The notes under the pieces: model-generated
Told to the model about the DNA's origin: nothing
Databases searched by the model: none
What the model saw: the letters and a program-made list of their open reading frames with translations, nothing else
Shown here: one piece after another, positions 26,633 through 34,581 of the stretch
Numbering within the stretch: position 1 is the stretch's first letter
Layout: each line of letters starts with the position of its first letter
Translations under genes and position numbers: made by a program
Assembly: GCA_023388495.1 (NCBI GenBank)
Contig: JAEWGC010000038.1
Span: 1-42,252 of the forward strand
Origin: Bacillota bacterium
GTDB taxonomy: Bacteria > Bacillota > Clostridia > Tissierellales > Tissierellaceae
Direction: 5' to 3'
Length of the DNA stretch: 42,252 nucleotides

Positions 26633-26809
26633 ATGCGAGAAGGATTGATACCAACATTATTAGGTACTGCAGTTACAGGTGCTGGATTATGGGGAGTACA
26701 AGGAAGACGTAATAAAAAAAATATGGGTCCAATGATCGCAGCTGGAGTTTTAGGCTTTGGTCTTGCTCATATAGTACTAGGTGGTATAGATTTAGTTCAA
26801 GGAAGATAG
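26633..26809 (+). CDS. Small hydrophobic protein, function unknown
   Basis: The 58-residue protein from ATG 26633 (GGGAGGG about six bases upstream) has two hydrophobic, glycine-rich segments, about residues 7-22 and 33-50, around the basic turn QGRRNKKN. It looks like a small membrane protein of an asymmetric helical-hairpin type. An upstream in-frame start at 26558 lacks a ribosome site. I do not recognise the family. It follows the HAD gene by 100 bases. Confidence 0.6.
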   Translation: MREGLIPTLLGTAVTGAGLWGVQGRRNKKNMGPMIAAGVLGFGLAHIVLGGIDLVQGR

Positions 26810-26812
26810 ATA

Positions 26813-26842
26813 AGCAGGGGGGCACCCTTGCTTTTTAAATTA
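26813..26842 (+). terminator. Terminator after the small membrane protein
   Basis: AAGCAGGG and CCCTTGCTT can pair, with a one-base bulge, around a short G-rich loop, followed by TTTT. This probably ends the pst transcript. Confidence 0.6.
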
Positions 26843-26958
26843 CCTAAATCTATTATAATTTCCTTATCAATAGATTATTTCTATATAAATTGAAAAGGAC
26901 AATTAATGATGTTATAATCAACGAAGTGAAATAATCTATTCAATATAAGGAGGAAAAT

Positions 26959-27708
26959 ATGAAAAATAAAGGATTGAAGTTCGGAATATTATTATTAGTA
27001 ATGGTATTAACAATGGCATTAACTATTGCATGTGGAAAAGATACAACAAAACCTGCGGATACTTCAGCAGGAAATTCTTCAGATGTGGCAACAGTAAAAA
27101 CAATGTCAGGAAAAGACCTTGTAAAGCAAAATTCAGGAAAAGAAAAAGACAAAGTTTTAATTATTGACGTACGTTCTCCGGAAGAATATAAAGCAGGACA
27201 TATTCCTCACGCTATTAATATGAATGTAGAAGGATTTGAAGATAGAATTAGTGAAATAGAAGATTTAAAAGATTTTCCAATAATCACTTACTGTAATTCA
27301 GGTAAGAAAAGCGGTCAAGTTGCAGAAATTTTAGTAAATAATGGATTTAAAGATGTAACTAATGCTGAGGGTGTTAAACAATTTGAATATGATTTAGTTC
27401 ATTATGATGATATAAGAGGAGCGGCATTCCAAAAACTTATCGATGAAAATAAGGATATAGTATTAGTAGATGTTAGACCAGAAAAACAAGTTTCAGAAGA
27501 AGGAATGATCTTAGGAGCTATAAATGTTCCATTCGATGCTGTAGAAGCAAATCTTGATAAGTTACCAAAAGATAAGACAATTGCTTTATACTGCAATACT
27601 GGTACTAAGAGTGCTGAAGTTGCAAAACAATTGGAAGATCTTGGTTATGAAAATGTAATTAACTCCATTGAGGGTGTAAAGGAATATAATTTTGAATTAG
27701 TAAAATAA
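26959..27708 (+). CDS. Lipoprotein with two rhodanese-like domains
   Basis: The 249-residue protein has a lipoprotein signal (lipobox LTIAC, Cys25), a short Ser/Thr/Asp-rich linker and two rhodanese domains. The first (about 45-145) has DVRSPEEYKAGHIPHAIN and the active-site loop YCNSGKKS with C112. The second (about 155-249) has DVRPEKQVSEEGMILGAIN and YCNTGTKS with C212. Both keep the catalytic cysteine, so sulfur transfer or persulfide handling at the cell surface is plausible. The two loops are similar, suggesting internal duplication. The gene has AGGAGG before the ATG and stands alone. Confidence 0.88.
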   Translation: MKNKGLKFGILLLVMVLTMALTIACGKDTTKPADTSAGNSSDVATVKTMSGKDLVKQNSGKEKDKVLIIDVRSPEEYKAGHIPHAINMNVEGFEDRISEIEDLKDFPIITYCNSGKKSGQVAEILVNNGFKDVTNAEGVKQFEYDLVHYDDIRGAAFQKLIDENKDIVLVDVRPEKQVSEEGMILGAINVPFDAVEANLDKLPKDKTIALYCNTGTKSAEVAKQLEDLGYENVINSIEGVKEYNFELVK

Positions 27709-27746
27709 ATGTTAAAAGCTGCGAGAAATCGCAGCTTTTAACATTT
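27707..27746. terminator. Strong bidirectional hairpin
   Basis: AAATGTTAAAAGCTGCGA and TCGCAGCTTTTAACATTT form a perfect 18-bp stem with a GAAA tetraloop. It overlaps the stop of the rhodanese gene and faces the end of a minus-strand remnant, so it probably terminates both. Confidence 0.8.
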
Positions 27747-27762
27747 ATCCCAGTAGTTAATT

Positions 27763-28040
27763 TTAATACTGGGATAATTTAATTAATTCTGATACAGTAA
27801 CAAATTTATAACCTTTGTCAATCAATTCAGGTATAATAACTTTTAATGCCTCTACAGTATTACTAGTATCATAATATACATAATCATGGAATAGTACAAT
27901 ATCTCCATTTTCTATGTTTGAAATAGTAGTTGAAACTATTTTATCTACTTCTGGGTTACGCCAATCTTTAGAATCTTGTTTAGAAGACCAAAGTATAACA
28001 TCACATGATTTGTCACTGGCGATGTTTATTACACTTCAAT
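27763..28040 (-). pseudogene. Polysaccharide deacetylase, C-terminal fragment
   Basis: The minus strand reads an open stretch ending at 27763 with the NodB-type polysaccharide deacetylase C-terminus: VILWSSKQDSKDWRNPE, NGDIVLFHDYVYYDTSNTVE and LIDKGYKFVTVSELIKL. An in-frame stop lies just upstream near 28047, and the N-terminal catalytic part with the metal-binding D-D and HxxxH motifs is absent. It is the remains of a peptidoglycan or chitin deacetylase gene. Confidence 0.75.
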
Positions 28041-28387
28041 TATATTGTTCAACCATAAAAATATTTTTATTTATATTTTATAGTTTGATAAATATATTAA
28101 GTTAATATACTTGATTAATAAACTTTGAAGTTACTAATTTTATGAAGAAAGTTTTTTAAAGTTTTAAGGATGAATTTTAATAGAGTGAAAGTAAAAAATC
28201 ATAAGTATAGAAATAAATTCGAGCTAAAATGTGTATTAAATTATTTATATTTTTTTATTATATGAAATATTTGGATAAAAAGAAGGAGTTTAAAATAAGA
28301 TGTAGAATATTATATTGTAAGAAGCATTAAGAGGAGATGGAAAAGATGCGTGTCTGTAGAATTATATGTAGTGGAATATAAAACAAA
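28041..28387. other. AT-rich gap, no assignable gene
   Basis: I see no conserved gene. An 11-codon frame at 28346 (RVCRIICSG after a GAGGAGATGG site) has a possible ribosome site but no recognisable relative; it could be a leader peptide or chance. Confidence 0.3.
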
Positions 28388-28402
28388 ATGGAGGGAAACA
28401 AT

Positions 28403-28579
28403 ATGTGGTTTTTACTTATTTTAATTGGATTATTTAATATTATACTTCCAAGAGAAGCATGGTTTTTAGAAATTGGGTGGAGAATAAAGGATTCAGAACC
28501 AAGTGAGGGGGCTTTGATATTACATAGAGTAGTTGGAGTTATTCTTTGTATAGTAGGAATATTTAATATTTATATTTAG
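28403..28579 (+). CDS. Small membrane protein (DUF6199-like)
   Basis: From ATG 28403 (GGAGGG about seven bases upstream) the frame encodes 58 residues. A hydrophobic helix (WFLLILIGLFNIILP) is followed by REAWFLEIGWRIKDSEPSEG and a second helix (VVGVILCIVGIFNIYI). The WxLxxGWR-x-KDxEPS core is seen in small clostridial membrane proteins annotated as DUF6199; I recall this from general knowledge only. Function is unknown. An in-frame ATG at 28388 is too near the ribosome site. Confidence 0.6.
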   Translation: MWFLLILIGLFNIILPREAWFLEIGWRIKDSEPSEGALILHRVVGVILCIVGIFNIYI

Positions 28580-28657
28580 AGTTGCTTTAAATAGTAATAT
28601 TCAGTGAAATGCACATTCTTTATAAAATATGAATACATAAACAAGGAGGATACAATT

Positions 28658-28792
28658 TTGAATGAAATTTTAAAGCAATTAAAAGAAAGAAAATCTGTGA
28701 GAGTATTTGAAAGTAAAGAAATTAATCAAATTATAAAAGATGAAATTATACAAGCTGCATTTGAAGCACCAACAGGGGGGATGAAACAATGA
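28658..28792 (+). pseudogene. Nitroreductase, N-terminal fragment
   Basis: A TTG start after AAGGAGGA encodes NEILKQLKERKSVRVFESKE and AAFEAPTGGMKQ, clearly the first 40 residues of a nitroreductase-family flavoprotein (the RKSVRxF FMN-binding start). The remaining 120-150 residues are missing, and the frame stops inside the start of the subtilase gene. It is a deletion remnant that may still be translated and could couple to the next gene. Confidence 0.75.
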
Positions 28793-30129
28793 AAAAATTA
28801 ATAATAATTTTATCTTTAATGCTTTTACTAACAGCTTGTCGTTCAACCATTAGTAATGATGAAAAAGAACATAAAACTGTATCATCAGAAACTCCTACAA
28901 TGAAGAACATAGATACCGAAAAAGATATAGAAGTTATTGAGAATAAAACTGAGGAGAAGATAGCCAATGAATATTTAACTTCTGAAGGCTATAGGATAAT
29001 AGAATACGAAGATGGATATACTACAACCCTTTCACCTGAAGGAGCTCTGGCTATTGTAAAGACACCACAATCTGTTGATTATACTAAGTATTTTGATTAT
29101 AAATTAGAAGAATTGCCACAGGAAAAAGGATCTTCATTTTCCCATGATTTAAGAAGCAGAGATGTAACTAGAATTGATCTTTCTAATGAGCTTGATTACT
29201 TATTAACTGCAGATTTTGATGATGATACAAAGTGGGCAAGTAGTGTACCTAAAGAATATGATATTAAAAAAATCAAAGAATATGGAATGGATCCAGGTTT
29301 AGGAATAAAAAAGCTTCATGAAAAAGGTATTACTGGACAGGGAGTAGGTATTGCTATAATAGATCAATCCCTTCTAGTAAATCATGTAGAATATAAAGAT
29401 CAGATTAAATTATATGAGGAAATTCATATTGATTCAGATTTTGCTCAAATGCATGGGCCGGCAGTTGCATCTATTGCAGTTGGTAAAAATGTAGGTGTTG
29501 CTCCTAAAGCTGATTTATACTATATAGCTGAAACCCATGGAGTTTATAAAGAAGGTTCCTTTGAATGGGATTTGTATTGGATTGCAAAATCTATTGATAG
29601 GATAATAGAAATTAATAAAACATTACCTATAGATAAAAAGATACGTGTAATTTCAATCTCCTTAGGAATTGATAATCCAAAAATGAAAAATGGAGATTTG
29701 GTTCAAGAAGCTGTAAACAGGGCTTCTAATGAGGGGATATATACTATTGCTGTTGGGAACAGTTTAATGGGTACTGGACGATATCCGTTGGGAGATCCAA
29801 ACGATGTTGACTCTTATACAAAAGGATATTTTTGGAGGGATACTGAGTATAGGATGATTAGAGAAGATATATTGGTACCTATGGATTCTAGATATATAGC
29901 TAGCCCTACAGGTGAGGATAAATATGTGTTTTATTATTCAGGAGGTATGAGCTGGGCGGTGCCATATACTGCTGGACTTTATGCCTTATGCTGCCAAATA
30001 AATCCTAATATCACGCCTGAGGAGTTCCAAGCTGCCATAAATAAAACTGCTACTAAGGTGATTTTGGATGATAATAATGAATATAAAATATTGAATCCTC
30101 AAGGATTAATTAATGAAATTAAAAGGTAA
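28789..30129 (+). CDS. Subtilisin-family (S8) serine peptidase, lipoprotein
   Basis: The 446-residue protein has a lipoprotein signal (lipobox LLTAC, Cys17), a Ser/Glu-rich linker and a pro-like region to about 155, then an S8 peptidase domain. The triad is D192 in GIAIIDQSLL, H222 in MHGPAVASIAVG and S388 in GGMSWAVPYTAGL, with oxyanion N324 in IAVGNS. The motif around Asp (IDQSLL) departs from the usual DTGI. It is likely a membrane-anchored extracellular protease. Its ATG overlaps the stop of the nitroreductase fragment (ATGA), with the GGGGGG just upstream serving as ribosome site. Confidence 0.88.
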   Translation: MKKLIIILSLMLLLTACRSTISNDEKEHKTVSSETPTMKNIDTEKDIEVIENKTEEKIANEYLTSEGYRIIEYEDGYTTTLSPEGALAIVKTPQSVDYTKYFDYKLEELPQEKGSSFSHDLRSRDVTRIDLSNELDYLLTADFDDDTKWASSVPKEYDIKKIKEYGMDPGLGIKKLHEKGITGQGVGIAIIDQSLLVNHVEYKDQIKLYEEIHIDSDFAQMHGPAVASIAVGKNVGVAPKADLYYIAETHGVYKEGSFEWDLYWIAKSIDRIIEINKTLPIDKKIRVISISLGIDNPKMKNGDLVQEAVNRASNEGIYTIAVGNSLMGTGRYPLGDPNDVDSYTKGYFWRDTEYRMIREDILVPMDSRYIASPTGEDKYVFYYSGGMSWAVPYTAGLYALCCQINPNITPEEFQAAINKTATKVILDDNNEYKILNPQGLINEIKR

Positions 30130-30276
30130 GATTTAAAATAGAATCATAAGTTAATAAACTGGAATTGATAAGACGCAATATTTATTTTTACAACTACAAT
30201 AGTAGATAAATGTGAAATAAAATAGATAAAATTAAAATGATTCTATTTTAAAAAAATTAGATGAAGGAGGATTATT

Positions 30277-30360
30277 ATGGATATTGGTACTATATTAATT
30301 TTTACACCTTTAGCTATAAAGACTACAAAGAGTAATATTTATAATTTTAAAAAGTCATAA
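30277..30360 (+). CDS. Possible 27-residue small protein
   Basis: The frame MDIGTILIFTPLAIKTTKSN ends after seven more residues. Support is only the well-spaced AAGGAGG site at 30264-30270. The first half is hydrophobic. It may be a truncated gene; I do not recognise it. Confidence 0.25.
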   Translation: MDIGTILIFTPLAIKTTKSNIYNFKKS

Positions 30361-30375
30361 TAGCTGAATATTCTC

Positions 30376-30414
30376 TATACTTTGCGACTCAACAGTAGAA
30401 AAATATACAACAAG
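30376..30414 (+). repeat. Short dispersed repeat, copy 1
   Basis: The 39 bases from TATACTTTGCGACTCAACAG to CAACAAG match 38733-38771 at most positions in the same orientation. The function is unknown. Confidence 0.4.
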
Positions 30415-31241
30415 TATTATTTATACTTCAGAGGGATGTTAGGATGGGTAATAGAAAACAATATTAGTACAATTAAACTTTCCAGATTTCTTTATTGCTG
30501 GATCTAGACCAAAATACGCAAAAAACTGTTTTAATGAACGAAAATAAGCATCAGTTAAAAAAAGATTTATGAGTTAAATATTTCATTGAAAGATTATATA
30601 GTAGGCATAAAAATAAAAAAATAAAAGACTTATAACTTCAGAAAGATATTGGTAATGAGAGAGTAGAAGATTATATTAAATACATTTTAGGATTAATTGG
30701 GAGACTAGAAAAGTGCTGTTGATAGTTCCGTGAGGGGGTGAACACTCTGTTTTATAATTAAACTTAAAAATAAAGATATGATATTTGGAACAAAAGACCT
30801 TGGATGTAAACGGACGTTCTGTCATGGCGATTGTTTTGAAAATCAATCTGAAGCTAAGCAAATATCAATTTGAAATGACATCTTTTTCTGTATCATTAAG
30901 GCATGTGGAAGCATAATTGCAGTGAATATGATTCAATAATTTTTAGATAATCTCCAAGGGTAAATTAATATAAATATTATAAACCAATGCTAGAAAAGTA
31001 GGAACAATTCCTTCTATAAGTGTACTTTTATCTAAAATAATAATAGCCAATATTTGTTTGTACGTCTTGTTGGGTATTCTCCATATTTAAATCTCCTTAT
31101 TTTGATATTGTCATTATTATGAGTGGGCTAAATAGAAAATATACATAGTTCCTGCTATCTTTTTTTCTTTATAATATCACTTAAAGACTTGAAACTTCAG
31201 CTTTATCTAATCTCCATATTATATTCTTCTCTTAATTATGG

Positions 31242-31303
31242 TTGCATTTAAATAAGACGAAGAATATAATATTCATATCCCCTTGTGGGGGATATGAATA
31301 TTA
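31242..31303 (+). promoter_or_regulatory. Promoter with CsoR-type G/C-tract operator
   Basis: TTGCAT (31242-31247) and TATAAT (31265-31270) are separated by 17 bases, a good sigma-A promoter. Overlapping the -10 and the expected start point is the palindrome TAATATTCATATCCCC / TTGTG / GGGGATATGAATATTA (31267-31303). A-T-rich arms around facing C and G tracts are the hallmark of CsoR/RcnR-family operators, and a CsoR-type gene is second in the transcript. In RNA the same sequence would form a hairpin that ends at the AGGAGG ribosome site of the MATE gene. Confidence 0.65.
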
Positions 31304-31317
31304 GGAGGTATAAGGAC

Positions 31318-32682
31318 ATGGAAGATAAGGCAGCTTTTTTCAAAAAACTTGATATAGAAAGTGGAATTACTATAATGGCTCTAGCTTTACCGGCAATGAT
31401 TGAAAATATCTTACAGGTACTTATTGGAGTTGTAGATACATATTTTATTGGGAAAATTGGTACAGAAGCTATAGCTGGTGTTGGAGTCACGAATCTAATT
31501 ATGAATATCTATATTGCCTTTTTTCTTGCACTAGGAGTAGGGACTACGGCAATTGTATCGAGAAATATAGGTGCGAATAATATTGAGAATGCTAATAATG
31601 CAGTAAAACAGTCTATTATAATTGCTTTAGCTATAGGTACAGTATTTGGAATAATAAACTTCATTTTTTCTAAAAATATATTACTTATTTTAGGTGCAGA
31701 GAAAAGGGTGATTCAATACGCCTTGCCTTATTTTTTCTCCGTAGCAGTTCCATCAGTTTTTTTATGCCTTATGATGATTTTATCTAGTAGTTTGAGGGGA
31801 TCAGGGGATACAAAGACTCCTATGAAAGTAGCAATTGTATCAAATATTATTAATATAGTTCTTGATTATATATTAATCTTTGGTATATTTAATTTTAATG
31901 GACTTGGAATATTGGGAGCAGGTATAGCAACAACAATTTCTAGAATAGTTGGAGTCATAATTTTGCTAAAAAAGATTAATAGTGATAAAACAAAAATACA
32001 TATTAATATATTAGAGAAATGGCATATTGATAAAGATGTTTTGAAGTCCATTACAAAGATAGGGTTACCAGCTGCAGTTGAAAAACTCATTATGAGATTT
32101 GGACAGCTTGTATATAGTGGAATGATTATAAAGATTGGTACGGAAGCATATGCAGCTCATAACATCGCAGGAACAATAGAAACATTTTCTTATTTACCAG
32201 GAATGGGTTTCGGAGTAGCGGCGGCTACCCTTGTCGGACAAAGTCTTGGTGCGAAGAAAACTGATGAAGCTCAAAAATATGGAGTGATGTCTTATTTTCT
32301 TGCAACAGGATTTATGGTAGTAGTAGGTACCATTTTTTATATATTTGCTCCACTTCTTGCAGGAATATTTAGCAAAGATTTGGAAGTAATTGACCTAGTT
32401 GTTAAAGTACTTAGAATTATAGCATTAGTCCAACCCTTCCTATGTATAACCCTCGTAATTACTTCTGGACTTCAAGGAGCAGGGGATACAAAGTTTCCAA
32501 TGTACTCAACATTTATTGGAATATGGGGAGTACGAGTATTAGGAGTATATCTATTAGGAGTAAAATTAAATTGGGGATTAGTTGGTGTATGGTTGGCAAT
32601 TTCTATAGACATAACAGTAAGGGGAATTATTTTGATGACTCGATTTGTTAAGGGCAGATGGAAAGAAATAAAAATAGAATAA
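31318..32682 (+). CDS. MATE-family efflux transporter
   Basis: The 454-residue protein is a multidrug and toxin extrusion antiporter of the NorM/DinF type, with about 12 membrane helices. Typical features are the N-terminal LALPAMIENILQVLIGVVDT, VTNLIMNIYIAFFLALGVGT in the first half, SSLRGSGDTKTPM and, in the second half, GLPAAVEKLIMRFGQLVYSG, GQSLGAKKTDEAQKYG and SGLQGAGDTKFPMYS. The two QGAGDTK/RGSGDTK loops show the internal duplication. The start at 31318 follows AGGAGGT; a longer frame from 31285 lies inside the operator hairpin. The CsoR-type gene follows 29 bases later in the same operon, which suggests control by a metal ion or other CsoR effector. Confidence 0.93.
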   Translation: MEDKAAFFKKLDIESGITIMALALPAMIENILQVLIGVVDTYFIGKIGTEAIAGVGVTNLIMNIYIAFFLALGVGTTAIVSRNIGANNIENANNAVKQSIIIALAIGTVFGIINFIFSKNILLILGAEKRVIQYALPYFFSVAVPSVFLCLMMILSSSLRGSGDTKTPMKVAIVSNIINIVLDYILIFGIFNFNGLGILGAGIATTISRIVGVIILLKKINSDKTKIHINILEKWHIDKDVLKSITKIGLPAAVEKLIMRFGQLVYSGMIIKIGTEAYAAHNIAGTIETFSYLPGMGFGVAAATLVGQSLGAKKTDEAQKYGVMSYFLATGFMVVVGTIFYIFAPLLAGIFSKDLEVIDLVVKVLRIIALVQPFLCITLVITSGLQGAGDTKFPMYSTFIGIWGVRVLGVYLLGVKLNWGLVGVWLAISIDITVRGIILMTRFVKGRWKEIKIE

Positions 32683-32711
32683 TATAACATTATACAAGGA
32701 GTGATGTAAAT

Positions 32712-32984
32712 ATGAATGAACATAACCATCCTCATAGTAAACAAATCATTAATAGAATGGCAAGAATAATTGGGCACGCAGAAGCAGTAAAGAGAATGTT
32801 AGAGGAAGGAAAAGAATGTAGTGAAATACTTATACAAATAGCAGCGGTTAAATCAGCACTGAATAACGCAGGAAAGTTAATTTTACAAGATCATATAAAT
32901 CACTGTATTTTAGAAGCAATTGAAAATAATGATAAGGAGCCCTTAGAAAAGTTAAATGCTGCGATAGATAAGTTTGTTAAGTAA
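32712..32984 (+). CDS. csoR: CsoR/RcnR/FrmR-family metal-sensing repressor
   Basis: The 90-residue all-helical protein belongs to the copper-sensitive repressor family (DUF156). Core motifs are RMARIIGHAEAVKRMLEEGK, CSEILIQIAAVKSALNNAGK and LILQDHINHCILEA. The effector residues fall at C36, H61 and C65, which is the C-H-C pattern of Cu(I)-binding CsoR and even matches the numbering of the M. tuberculosis protein; the nickel/cobalt type has H at the last position. The N-terminus is His-rich (HNHPH). It binds DNA when metal-free and releases on metal binding, in the known family members. It probably represses its own operon through the palindrome at 31267-31303. GGAGTG precedes the ATG. Confidence 0.88.
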   Translation: MNEHNHPHSKQIINRMARIIGHAEAVKRMLEEGKECSEILIQIAAVKSALNNAGKLILQDHINHCILEAIENNDKEPLEKLNAAIDKFVK

Positions 32985-33039
32985 TGATTATACATCCAAA
33001 AATAAAAATTAAATATAAAAACTAAAATTGAATTAATTA

Positions 33040-33063
33040 AGGGAGGGCCTCTAGACCATCCCT
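33040..33063 (-). terminator. Probable terminator for the minus-strand remnant
   Basis: AGGGAGGG and CCATCCCT can pair, with one mismatch, around CCTCTAGA. On the minus strand it follows the stop of the multicopper-oxidase remnant and is followed by a T-rich stretch. It may also stop the MATE-csoR transcript. Confidence 0.5.
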
Positions 33064-33511
33064 AAGGTAAGATATCCTTGATTCTATCCAATAATGCTGA
33101 TATCTGAGCACGTGTAACTTTTTCCTTTATCATTGAAACTATATATGGATACTACCAACTTGAGGAAGATATGTCTTTAAATGGGTTCCTAACCTCTTGT
33201 GAAGTAGAAACTTTTAAGAAACTAGTTAACCATGTGGTCATTTCTTCTCTTATTAATGATTCATCAGGTGCAAATATTTCCATTGGATGATGGTTAGTAG
33301 CTTTCGGTAGGCGATTAATCACTCTTATACTAACATAATCCCCTGGATAAACTTGAATGGTGGGTCCAGGTATACTTCCGTTGTATCACCAGCCTTTAAT
33401 AAAGACACCTGGAGGTATTTCTTGATTTACAGGCTCGGATACTAATTCGAAAAATTTAATACCATTTCTGACAGTATATTTAAGCGTAGAAATATCTGGT
33501 GTAATGACCAT
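33062..33511 (-). pseudogene. Multicopper oxidase / SLH protein, collapsed remnant
   Basis: The minus strand has a ribosome site (AGAGGTG), an ATG at 33511 and the first cupredoxin domain of a multicopper oxidase: EIPPGVFIKGW, then an in-frame TGA where Gly is expected, then YNGSIPGPTIQVYPGDYVSI and RVINRLPKATN. Most copper-ligand domains are missing. The reading passes into a short tail NPFKDISSSSW, a stop, and EKVTRAQISALLDRIKDILP, which is the end of a surface-layer-homology domain. The gene thus was an SLH-anchored multicopper oxidase that has lost its middle. It lies next to a CsoR-type gene, hinting at a former copper-handling locus. Confidence 0.7.
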
Positions 33512-33658
33512 AAAACACCTCTTTAGTTTACATGTTCTTCATTTTTAATCTCAAAACCAAACTATTTATTATTGCAACTAATTTGATAAATGCTAATTCA
33601 GAAAGAGTGATGATAACTTGGGAAGAAGAATTAAAATAAATTAAATTGGAGGATAAAG

Positions 33659-33862
33659 ATGGAACTAAATGAAAATATCATAATTGAACTTGTAGGATCA
33701 AGTGACCTAGATAAGGACGCACTAATAGATTATTTTGAAGAAAAAGAAATTGAAGATTTACTTATCGAATATGACCTATTAGATATTAGCGAGATAACTA
33801 AAATTAAAATATCTAATTTATTAGTTATGTTTAAAAATGAGGATGCAAATATTGAACATTAA
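33659..33862 (+). CDS. Small acidic protein, function unknown
   Basis: The 67-residue, strongly acidic protein (ELVGSSDLDKDALIDYFEEK, then EIEDLLIEYDLLDISEITKI) starts after TTGGAGGA and is probably soluble and helical. Its last codons (EDANIEH, GATGCAAATATTGAACAT) and the DNA after it resemble the stretch at 36390-36430, where no intact copy of the gene is present. I do not recognise the family. Confidence 0.55.
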   Translation: MELNENIIIELVGSSDLDKDALIDYFEEKEIEDLLIEYDLLDISEITKIKISNLLVMFKNEDANIEH

Positions 33863-33956
33863 AAGCTGAATAATACGGTATCAAAAAGTAAAAATATTTA
33901 GCAATAATCTAAATAAATTTATGATATATGCTATAATATCCATATTAGTAATTCGT
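33841..33956 (+). repeat. Repeat copy C: inverted-repeat arm plus promoter-like DNA
   Basis: This stretch aligns with 36395-36510 over about 115 bases: GATGCAAATATTGAACATT versus GGTGCAAACATTGTACATT, then CTGAATAATACGGTAT, then a TA-rich block with TATAAT (33932-33937 here, 36481-36486 there) and AGTAATTCG. The aligned blocks lie upstream of unrelated genes, so the unit carries a promoter in front of different cargo. Confidence 0.6.
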
Positions 33957-34007
33957 AATAGTATGTTTATGTTTCACAAAGATTATTTATATAACAAGGA
34001 GGATGTT

Positions 34008-34472
34008 ATGGACGATATAGTGAGACTTAGTTTAGAGGATTTAGATGATTTTCTTGAATCGCTAATGATTTATTTTCCAGATGATAATATAAAACGGGAA
34101 GATTGGATTGAACTTTTGGAAGATGAAAGAACTTTTGTTTATGCTATCAAAGAAAATGAAGTTATAAAAGCGAATATTGCTATTTATAACTGGAAGGGCG
34201 AAAATAATTATATTAAAATTATGACTATAGGAACTCATCCAGAACATAGAAATAGGGGATATGCTCATATATTAATGCAGTATGTTATTGATGAGATGCT
34301 AAAAGATGACATGCATATATTTAAAGGTGAAACCAGGAAATCAAATTTTAAAATGCAAAAGGTGTTTGAAGATTTCGGTTATAAGATTATTAGCAAAGTA
34401 GAAAAGTATTACGATAATCCCATCGAAACAGCTTATAAGTATTCATTAGAAATGCAAGAAAGAGTAATATGA
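34008..34472 (+). CDS. GNAT N-acetyltransferase
   Basis: The 154-residue protein is a Gcn5-related acetyltransferase with the acetyl-CoA motif GTHPEHRNRGYAHILMQYV (about residues 76-94) and the following GETRKSNFKMQKVFEDFGYK, typical of the C-terminal half of the fold. Substrate is unknown. AAGGAGGA sets the ATG at 34008; longer in-frame starts lie inside the promoter repeat. A TATAAT at 33932 belongs to the repeat-borne promoter. The deoxyribosyltransferase-like gene follows 109 bases later. Confidence 0.85.
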   Translation: MDDIVRLSLEDLDDFLESLMIYFPDDNIKREDWIELLEDERTFVYAIKENEVIKANIAIYNWKGENNYIKIMTIGTHPEHRNRGYAHILMQYVIDEMLKDDMHIFKGETRKSNFKMQKVFEDFGYKIISKVEKYYDNPIETAYKYSLEMQERVI

Positions 34473-34581
34473 AGAATTTAAAACATAAGAACCTTTGCTA
34501 TCCCCAAGATGATAACGACACAATATCTATAAAATGTGTCGCAAGAGGATATTATGATGAAATAGATGTGGAGGGAATATT

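Larger units (their letters stand above)
30130..31240. other. 1.1-kb decayed region, no intact gene
   Basis: The only neat frame is a 27-residue one at 30277-30360 (MDIGTILIFTPLAIKTTKSN...) with a strong AAGGAGG site, which may be a leader or a truncated gene. On the minus strand near 31083-30960 a frame starting MENTQQDVQTN after AAGGAGAT is broken by a frameshift into LAIIILDKSTLIEGIVPTFL. Around 30780-30925 other open pieces show no recognisable family. A 39-base repeat copy lies at 30376-30414. Confidence 0.35.

Noticed and set aside
31285..31317. Longer start for the MATE gene from 31285
   Set aside because: The extra 11 residues come from the operator hairpin, and AGGAGG at 31303-31308 clearly serves the ATG at 31318.
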